This document shows, piece by piece, positions 1 to 7,765 of a DNA stretch of 34,224 nt; positions within the stretch are counted from its first letter, which is position 1; the number at the start of each line of letters is the position of its first letter. Under the pieces are notes generated by a model, which was not told the origin of the DNA, searched no databases, and was given only the letters and a program-made list of their open reading frames with translations. Position numbers and translations under genes: made by a program. The stretch is from JALYUA01 sp038203955 (lineage in GTDB: Bacteria > Acidobacteriota > Thermoanaerobaculia > UBA5066 > Gp7-AA6): the NCBI GenBank assembly GCA_038203955.1, contig JBBRDK010000037.1, forward strand, positions 1 to 34,224, read 5' to 3'.

Positions 1-21
1 GCGAATCCCAAACCTTCCTCT

Positions 22-43
22 CCGGCTCCCGCCTCGGAGCCGG
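22..43 (+). promoter_or_regulatory. Hairpin in the rpsF leader
   Basis: A perfect 8-bp stem (22-29 with 36-43, CCGGCTCC/GGAGCCGG) and a 6-nt loop lie 24 nt before the rpsF start. No T-run follows, so it is a weak terminator candidate for an upstream gene. S6:S18 autoregulatory leader RNAs are known in front of rpsF in many bacteria, but I cannot confirm their conserved features here. Confidence 0.3.
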
Positions 44-67
44 ATTGACATCCATGAGGAGGAACGC

Positions 68-505
68 ATGAGGCTGTACGACATCGTCATCCTGGTGACT
101 CCGGATCTCTCCGAAGAGGACGCGGCGAAGCTGACGTCCGACCACAAGAAAATCCTGACCGACGGCGGCGCGGAGATCGTCAAGGACGAGCCGTGGGGCC
201 GGAGGCGTCTCGCCTTCCCGATCCTGAGGAAGAAAGAGGCCTTCTACCACTACGTTCAGGTGAACTCGGACCCCCCCGCCGTGGCCGAGCTCGAGCGGCG
301 GCTGAAGCTCTCCGATCAGGTGCTGCGGCACCTGGCCGTCCGCGCCGACGAGGAGTTGAAGCGCGCGGCGAAGAGCGCCGAGAAAATGAAGATCAAGGCG
401 GCGAAGCGGCCGCCCCGACCGGTCCCCGCCGGAACGGAAGCCGGCGCGTCCGCCGGTCCGGGACCCTCGGGACCGGCACCTGCCGATCAAAGGAGTGAGT
501 CATGA
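68..505 (+). CDS. rpsF: 30S ribosomal protein S6
   Basis: S6 is a small-subunit protein that binds the central domain of 16S rRNA as a heterodimer with S18. The first ~95 of 145 residues match the S6 fold: it opens MRLYDIVILV, has the conserved stretch PWGRRRLAFPI at about 42-52, and contains YHYVQV. The remaining ~50 residues are a basic, then Ala/Pro/Gly-rich tail, longer than in E. coli S6 and probably disordered. A strong Shine-Dalgarno sequence (GAGGAGG at 55-61) precedes the ATG. The TGA overlaps the rpsR start (ATGA), so the two partner proteins are translationally coupled. Confidence 0.97.
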   Translation: MRLYDIVILVTPDLSEEDAAKLTSDHKKILTDGGAEIVKDEPWGRRRLAFPILRKKEAFYHYVQVNSDPPAVAELERRLKLSDQVLRHLAVRADEELKRAAKSAEKMKIKAAKRPPRPVPAGTEAGASAGPGPSGPAPADQRSES

Positions 506-795
506 CCGCCATGCCCAGCCGGTCGGGGGGACGCGGGGCCGCGAAGGACCGCGACGGCAAGACCCCCGGACGCAAGAAGTTTTTCGTCCGCCGCCGCAAG
601 GTCTGCAAGTTCTGCGCGGAGCACATCGAGTACGTCGACTGGAAGGACATCAAGCTGCTCCAGGGGTTCATCCCCGAGCGCGGCAAGATCCTCCCGCGGC
701 GGATCTCCGGGACCTGCGCTCTCCACCAGCGAAAGCTGCAGACGGCGATCAAGCGCGCCCGCTCAATCGCCCTTCTCCCGTACGCGACGGACTGA
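502..795 (+). CDS. rpsR: 30S ribosomal protein S18
   Basis: S18 pairs with S6 on the 30S platform. The protein has 97 residues, with the conserved core from about residue 26: FFVRRRKVCKFC, then YVDWKDIKLLQGFIPERGKI and RRISGTCALHQRKL. Cys35-x2-Cys38 together with Cys72-x2-His75 is the zinc-binding (C+) form of S18, which many bacteria replace or lose under zinc limitation. The start overlaps the rpsF stop by 4 nt, and AGGAGTGAG just upstream can serve as ribosome binding site. A DUF2232 gene and rplI follow in the same direction, as in other bacterial ribosomal operons. Confidence 0.97.
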   Translation: MTAMPSRSGGRGAAKDRDGKTPGRKKFFVRRRKVCKFCAEHIEYVDWKDIKLLQGFIPERGKILPRRISGTCALHQRKLQTAIKRARSIALLPYATD

Positions 796-869
796 CCGAC
801 GGCCACCCTCTCTTCGGGTCGGCGTTTTCAGCCGGGCGCGCGGGGTGGCCCCGGTCCGGCTGAGAACGG

Positions 870-1874
870 ATGACCGGGATCGGGAACGACTCCATGTCCT
901 CCACTCCGTCGGAGCCGGAGCTCCGCCCGGCCGGCTCCGGACTCACGGAGACGCTGTTCGCGGCTCTGACGTCGGCCCTTCTCTTCTCTCTCTTCCTCCT
1001 TCTTCCCCTCGCGGGGTCGGCGGCTCTGGCGTTCGCGGGCGTCCCCCTGGTGCGGCTCGCGCACCGGCGGGGGCTCGGACCCGGCCTCGCCGCCGCCGCG
1101 CTCTCCTCCGGCATCCTCGCGGCGCTGGGTTGGACGACGGGCGGAGCGGCGGACGCCGCCGCGGCGGCCGTCCTCGCCGCCGTGTCTATGGCGCTTCCCG
1201 TGCTCTTCTCGGGATGGGTGCGCGGCGGGGCGCCGGCTTCTCGCGCCTTTCTGCTCCTCTGCGCCGCGGGATTCGCGTTCCTGGGCGGGGCTCTTCTCCT
1301 CCGCGAAGCGACCGTCCGGCGCTCCGTCCGGACCGAGATCGGCGCGGCGTTCGACGCGATGGCGCCTTCGACCGCTCCCGACGCGGCGGGGAAGTCTCCC
1401 CTGGACCCGGAGACGGCCGTGCGAATGAAGGCGACGTTCACCCGCTTCAAGGAGTTCGCGCAGGCCTACTGGCTGGGCCTGGTGGGCGCGTCGTGGGTGC
1501 TCGCGGCCGGAATCGCGTTCTTCGTGGGCGCATGGAGCGCTCGCCCGGCGCCGTCCGCGGAGCTCACGCGCTTCGAGGCTCTGAGGGTGCCCGCGCCGGT
1601 GGTGGCGCTGTTCGTGGCGGCCGGGGCGGGGTTCGCCCTCCTCCCGGGGCCGTTGCGCCCCTGGGCGGGAGACCTGCTCCTGCCCCTGTCGGCCTTGTAT
1701 TTTCTGACCGGCCTCTCTATCATCTGCCACTTCGCCCGAAGGTGGTTTCGGGCGCGGATCCTCCGCGCTGGTCTCTACGCCCTGGTGGTCTACTTCCCGT
1801 TGAACGTGGCGGTGGGTCTCCTCGGGCTCTTCGACTGGTACGCGGACTTTCGCCGGCGAGGCGAGAAAGCGTAG
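870..1874 (+). CDS. DUF2232 family membrane protein (YybS-like)
   Basis: This 334-residue integral membrane protein is very rich in Ala, Leu and Gly, with about eight hydrophobic segments. They start near residue 30 and include a C-terminal group ending LLGLFDWYADFRRR. Position between rpsR and rplI, membrane topology and the FDWYADFRRR ending fit the DUF2232/YybS family, whose function is not established. The ATG at 870 has a poor ribosome binding site. The in-frame ATG at 894 (MSSTPSEPE) is preceded by GGGAA and may be the true start; nothing conserved lies between the two. The stop is 8 nt before rplI, so the genes are co-transcribed. Family assignment rests on context and topology more than on a motif. 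Confidence 0.75.
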   Translation: MTGIGNDSMSSTPSEPELRPAGSGLTETLFAALTSALLFSLFLLLPLAGSAALAFAGVPLVRLAHRRGLGPGLAAAALSSGILAALGWTTGGAADAAAAAVLAAVSMALPVLFSGWVRGGAPASRAFLLLCAAGFAFLGGALLLREATVRRSVRTEIGAAFDAMAPSTAPDAAGKSPLDPETAVRMKATFTRFKEFAQAYWLGLVGASWVLAAGIAFFVGAWSARPAPSAELTRFEALRVPAPVVALFVAAGAGFALLPGPLRPWAGDLLLPLSALYFLTGLSIICHFARRWFRARILRAGLYALVVYFPLNVAVGLLGLFDWYADFRRRGEKA

Positions 1875-1882
1875 AAGCAGAC

Positions 1883-2341
1883 ATGAAAGTCATCCTGGCC
1901 GACGACGTCCGCGGGCTCGGGCATCGCGGCGACACCGTGACCGTGAAGCCGGGGTACGCCCGCAACTTCCTCTTCCCCCAGGGCGTCGCCTACGAAGCCA
2001 ACGACGCGAACCTCCGGCGCCTGACGGAAGAGAAGAAGAAGTACGACACCAAGATGTCGCACCAGAAGAGCGCGGCCGAAGAGACCGCGAAGAAAATGGA
2101 AGGCCTGACGATCTCGCTCACCAAGAAGGCCGGTGACGAGGGCGTGCTCTACGGCTCCGTGACGGCGACCGACATCGCCGACGCCCTGACCGCGCGCGGC
2201 ATCGACGTCGACCGCCGCCGCATCGAAGTGGCCGAGCCGATCAAGCGCGTGGGCCAGCACACGGTCCACATCCGACTGCACCGGGACGTGACGACGGTCC
2301 TGACGGTGGACGTGCAGCCGCTGACGTCGGCGACGCAGTAG
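1883..2341 (+). CDS. rplI: 50S ribosomal protein L9
   Basis: L9 binds 23S rRNA domain V at the base of the L1 stalk and reaches across to limit frameshifting. The 152-residue protein has the full N-terminal signature: MKVILADDVRGLGHRGD followed by VTVKPGYARNFLFPQG. A charged connecting helix (LTEEKKKYDTKMSHQK) follows, then a C-terminal domain with LYGSVTATDIADAL and the HTVHIRLH strand. A longer reading frame extends upstream, but it overlaps the DUF2232 gene out of frame. The ATG at 1883, 8 nt after the DUF2232 stop, gives the normal family length. This is the last gene of the operon; a terminator follows at 2378-2409. Confidence 0.97.
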   Translation: MKVILADDVRGLGHRGDTVTVKPGYARNFLFPQGVAYEANDANLRRLTEEKKKYDTKMSHQKSAAEETAKKMEGLTISLTKKAGDEGVLYGSVTATDIADALTARGIDVDRRRIEVAEPIKRVGQHTVHIRLHRDVTTVLTVDVQPLTSATQ

Positions 2342-2342
2342 T

Positions 2343-2370
2343 CAGTTCTCAGTTCTCAGTATTCAATTCC
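2343..2370. repeat. Heptamer tract (CAGTTCT)
   Basis: Four 7-nt units, CAGTTCT, CAGTTCT, CAGTATT and CAATTCC, begin 2 nt after the rplI stop. This is one of many period-7 tracts in the spacers of this window. Confidence 0.75.
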
Positions 2371-2377
2371 GAGAGAG

Positions 2378-2409
2378 AAAAAGCGCCGGGGCGACCCGCT
2401 GCTTTTTTT
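2378..2409. terminator. Two-way intrinsic terminator between rplI and the PBP gene
   Basis: AAAAAGC (2378-2384) pairs with GCTTTTT (2401-2407). Inside, CGGG (2387-2390) pairs with CCCG (2395-2398) around a GCGA loop. The A-run on one side and T-run on the other make it usable from both strands, fitting its place between the convergent rplI and penicillin-binding protein genes. Confidence 0.7.
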
Positions 2410-2497
2410 CGATTCCCGATTTTCGATCGAGTTGACCGCGGAGTACCGCGGCCGTCTCGCGCCCGTTGGTCGCTCGGCTCCCGATTCCCGGCCCCGG
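2410..2497 (+). repeat. 52-nt core repeat, copy 1, with GATTCCC heptamers
   Basis: The core is at 2431-2482, starting GTTGACCGCGGAGTACCGCG and ending CTCGGCTCCC. Heptamers CGATTCC/CGATTTT/CGATCGA lie before it and GATTCCC after it. The CCGCGG-AGTA-CCGCGG centre can form a hairpin. Bases 2427-2497 are identical, inverted, to 4911-4981. The repeat ends exactly where the penicillin-binding protein stop codon (minus strand) begins. Confidence 0.85.
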
Positions 2498-4873
2498 CTA
2501 CCGCGGCCCGGGGGTAACGGAAGGCGTTGCTCCCGCCGCGGTCCCCGGGTCGTCGGGTGTCTCGCCCTTCTTCGGCAGGTAGAACGACTTCTGGAGGGAC
2601 CAGGGGAGGCGCGTGATCTCCTCCCACTTCGAGCTCCACTCCTCGGTCGGCTGCGATCCGCTGACGAAGGCCTCCAGGATCGGGCGCGGGCTGCCGGGCG
2701 TGGCCTTCAGGCCCGTCTCGTAGTCGACGGCGGTGAAGACGACGTTCGGCGGCGGCTCGAAGTCCGCCTTGGGGTCGAGCCGCCCGCCGTCGCGCATGTG
2801 CTCCAAGACCCGCATCCAGATGGGAAGGGCGACCCGCGCGCCCTCCATGCCGTGGCCGAGCGTCGTCTTCAGGTCGTTGCCGACCCAGACTCCGATCGAA
2901 TACCGCGGGGTCATCCCGATGAACCATGCGTCCGTGTAGTCGCTCGTCGTCCCCGTCTTCCCGGCGATGTTCAACTTGAGCTTCGCGGCGGCCGCGCCCG
3001 TGCCGCGGGATGTCACACCTTTCAGCATCTCCAGGAGCTGGAACGAGGCCTGCGGGGTCGTGACCTCACGCGCGTCCGGGTGCGTCTTCTCGAGCGGGTC
3101 CCCGTTCGCGTCTGTGATCCGCTCGAACGTGTAGGGCGGAAAGGCCAGGCCCTGGTTGGCGAAGACGGTGTACGCGGACGTCATCTCGAGGAGCGACACC
3201 TCGAAGGCCCCCAGCGCGAGAGACGGGTAGGCCTGCAGCTTCTCGTGGATCCCGAGGCGATGGGCGGCCTCGATCACGCGCTGCAGGCCGACGAGCTGAG
3301 CGAGGCGAACGGTCGGCACGTTGATCGAGTGCTCGAGCGCCCTGCGCAGCGTGACGATGCCGCGGAACTTTCGGTCGTAGTTGACCGGCCTCCAGGCGGG
3401 CTGGCGAGGATCCATCGAGATCGCGATCGGCCCGTCGAAGATCGTGTCCGAAGGGGTGTAGCCCGACTCCATCGCGGCGAGGTAAACGAACGGCTTGAAC
3501 GTGGACCCCGCCTGGCGTAGCGCCTGAGTGGCGCGGTTGAACTTGGACGTCGTCCAGTCGTAGCCGCCAACCATCGCCCGGACCGCCCCCGTCGAGTTCT
3601 CCAGGATGAGAAGCGCTCCCTGCTCGGTCGGGCTCTGGTCCAGCGAGACCGCTCCGCCATCCTTCTGCTTCTCGAACGTCACCGTCACGAGGTCGCCGGT
3701 CTTGAGGATCTTCGTCGCGTTGGTCGCGTTGGTCCACTTGTAGCCCGACGCGCGCAGCGGAAAGCTCTGGCGGCCGACCCGAACGTCGGCGCCGGTCGGG
3801 CTGACCGACATGACGACGCCGCGGACCGTGTCGCCCTCGGCGAGCTTCGCGTTCTCCCAGGAGGGGTCGACGAACGCCGACAGGTCCGCGTAGCCTTCCG
3901 CGGAGAGGTTGCGCGGCTTGCGGAATCCGTGGCGCCGCGAAAGGCGCCGCAACCCCCACCCGACCGCCTCCTCCGACCACGCCTGCAGCTGGGGATCGAG
4001 CGTCGAATCGACGCGCAGGCCCCGGCGATAGAGGTCCTTTTCACCGTACGTTCGCTCGAGGTACTGCCGGATCTCTTCGCAGAAGTAGGGGGCGACGACC
4101 GTCTCCTTCAGCGATGGAGAAGAGGGGAGGGGCTCCGCCTCGGCCGTGCGCCTCTGAGGGTCCGTGATGTAGCGCGCCGCCTGCATCCGCCGCAGGGACG
4201 TCGCGCGGCGGCCCAGCGCCAGGGCAGGGTTTCGGAACGGCGACTGGTCCTCCGGGCGCTGAACGATGCCCGCGAGCAGGGCGGCCTCGGCGAGCGTCAG
4301 GTCCTTCACGCCCTTTCCGAAGTAGTAGCGCGCCGCCGCTTCGAAGCCGTAGTTGCCGTGCCCGAGGTAGATCTCGTTCACGTACATCGTCAGGATCTGG
4401 TCCTTCGAATAGCGTCGCTCGATCTCGAAGGCGACGAGCGCCTCGTTCACCTTGCGCGAGATCGTCTTCCGGGGCGAGAGGAAGATCGCCCGGGCGAGCT
4501 GCTGGGTCAGCGTAGACCCGCCCTGGCCGTAGCGCTGGGACCGCATGTCGGCCGCCACCGCCGAAAGCGTCCGGCGCAGGTCGACCCCTCCGTGGCGGTA
4601 GAAGTTCTTGTCCTCGGTCGCGACGATTGCGTTCTTCAGGACGCCCGGGATCTCGGAGCGCGTCAGCAGGATCCGGCGCTGGATCGCGTAGCGCCCGATC
4701 GTGGACCCGTCGCTTCCCCGGATCTCCGTGATGATGTCGGGCCGGTAGGTCTCCAGCTCCGAAACGCGCGGCACCCGCACGAACGTGGTGGTGGCGGACC
4801 CGGCCAGGGCGCCCAGCAGCCCCACGGCGATCAGGGGAAGAACGAAGAAAGAGACACGCCGGGCGAGGGCCAC
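2498..4873 (-). CDS. mrcA: Class A penicillin-binding protein 1A (bifunctional transglycosylase/transpeptidase)
   Basis: The enzyme polymerises lipid II into glycan strands and cross-links the peptides, anchored in the inner membrane. Numbered from the GTG at 4873 (791 residues): a transmembrane helix at about 7-27; a GT51 transglycosylase domain with catalytic Glu87 in ATEDKNFYRHGG, then QGGSTLTQQLAR and KVNEALVAFEIERRYSKDQI; an OB-like insert around 310-410 typical of PBP1A; and the transpeptidase with Ser457-TFK, Ser516-I-N and Lys639-TGT. The C-terminal ~40 residues are low-complexity Pro/Thr/Gly. An upstream TTG at 4942 would add 23 residues translated from repeat DNA. I prefer the GTG because a TACAAT box sits 6 nt upstream of it and it leaves a normal short cytoplasmic tail. 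The gene is bracketed by inverted 71-bp repeats. Confidence 0.95.
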   Translation of the reverse strand: MALARRVSFFVLPLIAVGLLGALAGSATTTFVRVPRVSELETYRPDIITEIRGSDGSTIGRYAIQRRILLTRSEIPGVLKNAIVATEDKNFYRHGGVDLRRTLSAVAADMRSQRYGQGGSTLTQQLARAIFLSPRKTISRKVNEALVAFEIERRYSKDQILTMYVNEIYLGHGNYGFEAAARYYFGKGVKDLTLAEAALLAGIVQRPEDQSPFRNPALALGRRATSLRRMQAARYITDPQRRTAEAEPLPSSPSLKETVVAPYFCEEIRQYLERTYGEKDLYRRGLRVDSTLDPQLQAWSEEAVGWGLRRLSRRHGFRKPRNLSAEGYADLSAFVDPSWENAKLAEGDTVRGVVMSVSPTGADVRVGRQSFPLRASGYKWTNATNATKILKTGDLVTVTFEKQKDGGAVSLDQSPTEQGALLILENSTGAVRAMVGGYDWTTSKFNRATQALRQAGSTFKPFVYLAAMESGYTPSDTIFDGPIAISMDPRQPAWRPVNYDRKFRGIVTLRRALEHSINVPTVRLAQLVGLQRVIEAAHRLGIHEKLQAYPSLALGAFEVSLLEMTSAYTVFANQGLAFPPYTFERITDANGDPLEKTHPDAREVTTPQASFQLLEMLKGVTSRGTGAAAAKLKLNIAGKTGTTSDYTDAWFIGMTPRYSIGVWVGNDLKTTLGHGMEGARVALPIWMRVLEHMRDGGRLDPKADFEPPPNVVFTAVDYETGLKATPGSPRPILEAFVSGSQPTEEWSSKWEEITRLPWSLQKSFYLPKKGETPDDPGTAAGATPSVTPGPR

Positions 4874-4879
4874 GAGAGA

Positions 4880-4885
4880 ATTGTA
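4880..4885 (-). promoter_or_regulatory. -10 box (TACAAT) of the PBP gene, probably leaderless
   Basis: TACAAT on the minus strand ends 6 nt before the GTG at 4873, placing the transcription start on or next to the start codon. No clear -35 hexamer is seen. Confidence 0.55.
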
Positions 4886-4910
4886 CGGTAGCGGCGACCA
4901 GCCGCTGGCC

Positions 4911-5004
4911 CCGGGGCCGGGAATCGGGAGCCGAGCGACCAACGGGCGCGAGACGGCCGCGGTACTCCGCGGTCAACTCGAGCGGGAATCGGGAATCGAA
5001 AGAC
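4911..5004 (-). repeat. 52-nt core repeat, copy 2, with GGGAATC heptamers
   Basis: The core is at 4926-4977, opposite in direction to copy 1. GGGAATC units are at 4919-4925, 4984-4990 and 4991-4997. Bases 4911-4981 are a perfect inverted match of 2427-2497. Confidence 0.85.
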
Positions 5005-5041
5005 AAAACGCTCGAATCCCCCTTGCCGAGTGCCCGCTCCG

Positions 5042-5076
5042 ACTGATAACTGAAAACGGAAGACTGACAACTCCCC
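5042..5076. repeat. Heptamer tract (ACTGANN)
   Basis: Five 7-nt units: ACTGATA, ACTGAAA, ACGGAAG, ACTGACA, ACTCCCC. The tract lies between core copy 2 and the promoter of the next gene. Confidence 0.7.
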
Positions 5077-5080
5077 GTGC

Positions 5081-5086
5081 TATAAG
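5081..5086 (+). promoter_or_regulatory. -10 box (TATAAG) upstream of the small membrane protein/uvrB pair
   Basis: TATAAG ends 10 nt before the ATG at 5097, which would give a leader of only a few nucleotides. No Shine-Dalgarno sequence is present. The -35 region is repeat DNA without a good hexamer. Confidence 0.45.
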
Positions 5087-5096
5087 TTTTCGCCCG

Positions 5097-5597
5097 ATGA
5101 GCACCGTGACCCCGCCGACGGGCAGCTTTTCCACTCCGCTGCCTCCCGACACTCCGCCCGGCGGCCCCCGGGGCTGCTGGCGCACGGGGCTGATCGGCTG
5201 CGGCATCGCCGGCCTGCTCGTCCTGCTTTGCATCGTGGGCTCGTGTCTCTACCTGCGGCGCAACCCTCAGGCCATGACCGACTTCTTCATGGCGCGGGTC
5301 GATTCCGCCCTGGCGTCCGACGTCACCGACCAGGAGAGGGCCGACCTGCACACCGCCTACTCCGCCTACCGGGAGCGCCTCCGGACGAGCGGGCCGCAGA
5401 GGCGCTCGCTCGATCAGATCCAGACCATCCTGCTGCGCAACCGCGCGGGCAGCGTGAGCCGGGAACAGGTCCGGCAGCTGACCGCCGTCTTCCGGGAGGG
5501 GGCCGGGCTCCCTCCCGCCACGCCGGCGCCGACGCCGGGCGGGATCCTGGCGCCCGGCTCGACGACTCCGGCGGCGGGGGCGACGCCGTCGCCGTGA
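5097..5597 (+). CDS. Single-pass membrane protein of unknown function
   Basis: The predicted protein has 166 residues. A Pro/Thr-rich N-terminal stretch of ~25 residues is followed by GCWRTGLIGCG and a strongly hydrophobic helix (about 32-52), ending LYLRR. A probably soluble helical domain of ~80 residues follows (TDFFMARVDSALASDVTDQE, then YSAYRERL and SLDQIQTIL), and the tail is Pro/Ala/Thr-rich. I recognise no family. Topology is probably N-in with the helical domain outside the cytoplasm. The TGA overlaps the uvrB GTG (GTGA), so it is translationally coupled to uvrB; whether it has a repair role is unknown. Confidence 0.7.
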   Translation: MSTVTPPTGSFSTPLPPDTPPGGPRGCWRTGLIGCGIAGLLVLLCIVGSCLYLRRNPQAMTDFFMARVDSALASDVTDQERADLHTAYSAYRERLRTSGPQRRSLDQIQTILLRNRAGSVSREQVRQLTAVFREGAGLPPATPAPTPGGILAPGSTTPAAGATPSP

Positions 5598-7675
5598 GCC
5601 CTCGCCCCGGCGCCCGGGAACGCCCGGAGGCGCCCCTCTCACTCGCCTCGAAGCCCGATTCGTACCGGGAGGCGCAAGCGCATTCGAAGGGGACGTTCCG
5701 CCTCGTCACCGATTTTTCTCCCCAGGGCGACCAGGGCCAGGCGATCGAACGCCTGGTCGAAGGGCTGCGGGAGGGCAAGCGCGACCAGGTCCTTCTCGGG
5801 GTGACCGGGTCGGGGAAGACCTTCACGATGGCCAAGGTTATCGAGACGGTCAACCGCCCGACGCTCGTGCTCTCCCACAACAAGACCCTCGCGGCGCAGC
5901 TCTACCAGGAGTTCCGGGGCTTCTTCCCGGAGAACTCGGTCGAGTACTTCGTCTCGTATTACGACTACTACCAGCCCGAGGCTTACATCCCCCAGTCGGA
6001 CACCTACATCGAGAAGGAAACCTCCCGCAACGAGGAGATCGACAAGCTGCGGCTCTCCGCGAGCAAGGCCCTGTTCGAGCGGCGGGACGTCATCGTCGTC
6101 GCGTCGGTCTCCTGCATCTACGGCCTCGGCGCGCCGGAGGCGTACTACGACATGCTCGCCTACGTCGAGGTGGGCGACAAATCCGGAATGCCCGCGCTGC
6201 TCGCGCAGCTCGTCCAGATGCAGTACGAGCGCACGAACCTCGATCTCACCCGAGGCACGTTCCGGGTCCGTGGAGACGTGGTGGAGATCCATCCGGCTTA
6301 CGAAGACGTCGCGGTGCGGATCGAATACTTCGGCGACGAGATCGAGAAGATCACGCGCACCGATCCTCTTCGCGGGACGGCGCTGCGGCGCGTGGACCGG
6401 CTCGCGATCTACCCGAGGACCTTTTACGCCACGCCCCGCGAGACCTTAAATCGCGCCGTCGACACGATCAAGATCGAGCTCGACCAGCGGCTCGCCGAGC
6501 TCTCCGCGGCCGGCCGGCTGCTGGAGGCGCAGCGCCTCCATCAACGCACGATGTTCGACCTCGAGATGATCAAGGAGCTCGGCTACTGCAACGGGATCGA
6601 GAACTATTCGCGCCACCTCTCCGGGAGAACCGCGGGGCAGCCGCCGCCGACGCTGATCGACTATTTCCCGTCGGATTTTCTCCTGGTCGTGGACGAGTCG
6701 CACGTCACCCTGCCGCAGGTGCGCGGGATGTTTCACGGCGACCGGTCCCGAAAGGAGGTCCTCGTCGAGTACGGGTTCCGCCTGCCGTCGGCCCTCGACA
6801 ACCGCCCGCTCACATACGAAGAGTTCCAGTCCCGGATCCACCAGATCGTCCACGTCAGCGCGACGCCGGGCAAGGAAGAGCTCGCCACGGTCGGCGGCGA
6901 GATCGTCGAACAGGTCATCCGCCCGACCGGGCTGCTCGACCCGGTGATCGAGGTCCGGCCGGTCAAGGGCCAGGTGGACGACCTGCTCGGGGTGGTGCGG
7001 GAAGCCACCGCGAAGAACGAGCGCATTCTGGTGACGACGCTGACCAAGCGGATGGCGGAGGAGCTCAGCTCCTACTTCGCGGAGGTCGGCGTCCGCTGCC
7101 GCTACCTGCACTCGGACATCGAGACGCTCGAGCGCATGGAGATCCTGACCGACTTTCGCCGCGGCATCTTCGACTGCCTGATCGGGATCAACCTTCTCCG
7201 CGAGGGCCTCGATCTGCCGGAGGTCGCGGTGGTGGCGATCCTGGACGCCGACAAGGAGGGATTCCTCCGGAGCGAGACGTCCCTCATCCAGACGTCAGGA
7301 CGCGCCGCCCGGAATCTCGCGGGACGGGTGTACTTCTACGCCGACGTCGTCACGGATTCGATGCGGCGCGCGATGGGAGAAACGACGCGCCGCCGTGCGA
7401 TCCAGGAGGCCTACAACCTCGAGCATGGAATCGAGCCGGCGTCGATCGTCAAAGACGTCGATTCGCCCCTCGTCCGGATGTCGAGCATGGACTACCACGA
7501 CGGGCTGCTGCCGCCGCGGGAGGGCGGAGCGGTGCCGGACGCCGAGACGCTGCGGACGCGGATCACGGAGCTCGAAAAATCGATGAAGGCCGCCGCGAAG
7601 GAGCTCGACTTCGAGCGCGCCGCGCAGCTTCGGGACGAGCTGCGGTCGCTGAGGGAGTTGCAGATTTTCCGCTGA
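5594..7675 (+). CDS. uvrB: UvrABC excinuclease subunit B
   Basis: UvrB is the damage-verifying helicase-like subunit of nucleotide excision repair; it receives damage from UvrA and recruits UvrC. From the GTG at 5594 the protein has 693 residues. It shows Walker A GVTGSGKT (69-76), the beta-hairpin region YYDYYQPEAYIPQSDTYIEK, motif II with DESH, the helicase C-terminal motif TSGRAARN, and a UVR domain at the end (ITELEKSMKAAAKELDFERA) that contacts UvrC. The frame is open further upstream, but over the previous gene. The GTG overlapping that gene's TGA is the best start, leaving ~30 extra N-terminal residues compared with E. coli UvrB. Confidence 0.96.
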   Translation: MSPRPGARERPEAPLSLASKPDSYREAQAHSKGTFRLVTDFSPQGDQGQAIERLVEGLREGKRDQVLLGVTGSGKTFTMAKVIETVNRPTLVLSHNKTLAAQLYQEFRGFFPENSVEYFVSYYDYYQPEAYIPQSDTYIEKETSRNEEIDKLRLSASKALFERRDVIVVASVSCIYGLGAPEAYYDMLAYVEVGDKSGMPALLAQLVQMQYERTNLDLTRGTFRVRGDVVEIHPAYEDVAVRIEYFGDEIEKITRTDPLRGTALRRVDRLAIYPRTFYATPRETLNRAVDTIKIELDQRLAELSAAGRLLEAQRLHQRTMFDLEMIKELGYCNGIENYSRHLSGRTAGQPPPTLIDYFPSDFLLVVDESHVTLPQVRGMFHGDRSRKEVLVEYGFRLPSALDNRPLTYEEFQSRIHQIVHVSATPGKEELATVGGEIVEQVIRPTGLLDPVIEVRPVKGQVDDLLGVVREATAKNERILVTTLTKRMAEELSSYFAEVGVRCRYLHSDIETLERMEILTDFRRGIFDCLIGINLLREGLDLPEVAVVAILDADKEGFLRSETSLIQTSGRAARNLAGRVYFYADVVTDSMRRAMGETTRRRAIQEAYNLEHGIEPASIVKDVDSPLVRMSSMDYHDGLLPPREGGAVPDAETLRTRITELEKSMKAAAKELDFERAAQLRDELRSLRELQIFR

Positions 7676-7691
7676 CGCGGAAAATCGTTCT

Positions 7692-7765
7692 CGGTTGTCA
7701 GTTATGAGTCATTAGTTCCAGACGATCGGGACTGAGAACTGAAAACTGAAGGCTGAAAACTGTCT
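7692..7765. repeat. Inverted heptamer arms between uvrB and the zinc-ribbon gene
   Basis: The right arm is ACTGAGA, ACTGAAA, ACTGAAG, GCTGAAA, ACTGTCT (7731-7765). The left arm (about 7692-7718) carries the same motif reversed (TTGTCAG, TTATGAG, TCATTAG). The arms can pair imperfectly into a long hairpin between two convergent genes and could act as a two-way terminator. Confidence 0.6.

Noticed and set aside
45..50. TTGACA hexamer before rpsF as a -35 box
   Set aside because: The matching -10 position would fall inside the rpsF coding region, and nothing TATAAT-like is there.
845..1882. Long open frame upstream of and in frame with rplI
   Set aside because: It overlaps the DUF2232 gene out of frame, is Arg/Gly-rich without domains, and L9 starts naturally at 1883.
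4874..4942. TTG at 4942 as the start of the penicillin-binding protein
   Set aside because: The extra 23 residues come from repeat DNA, and the predicted -10 box would lie inside the coding region.
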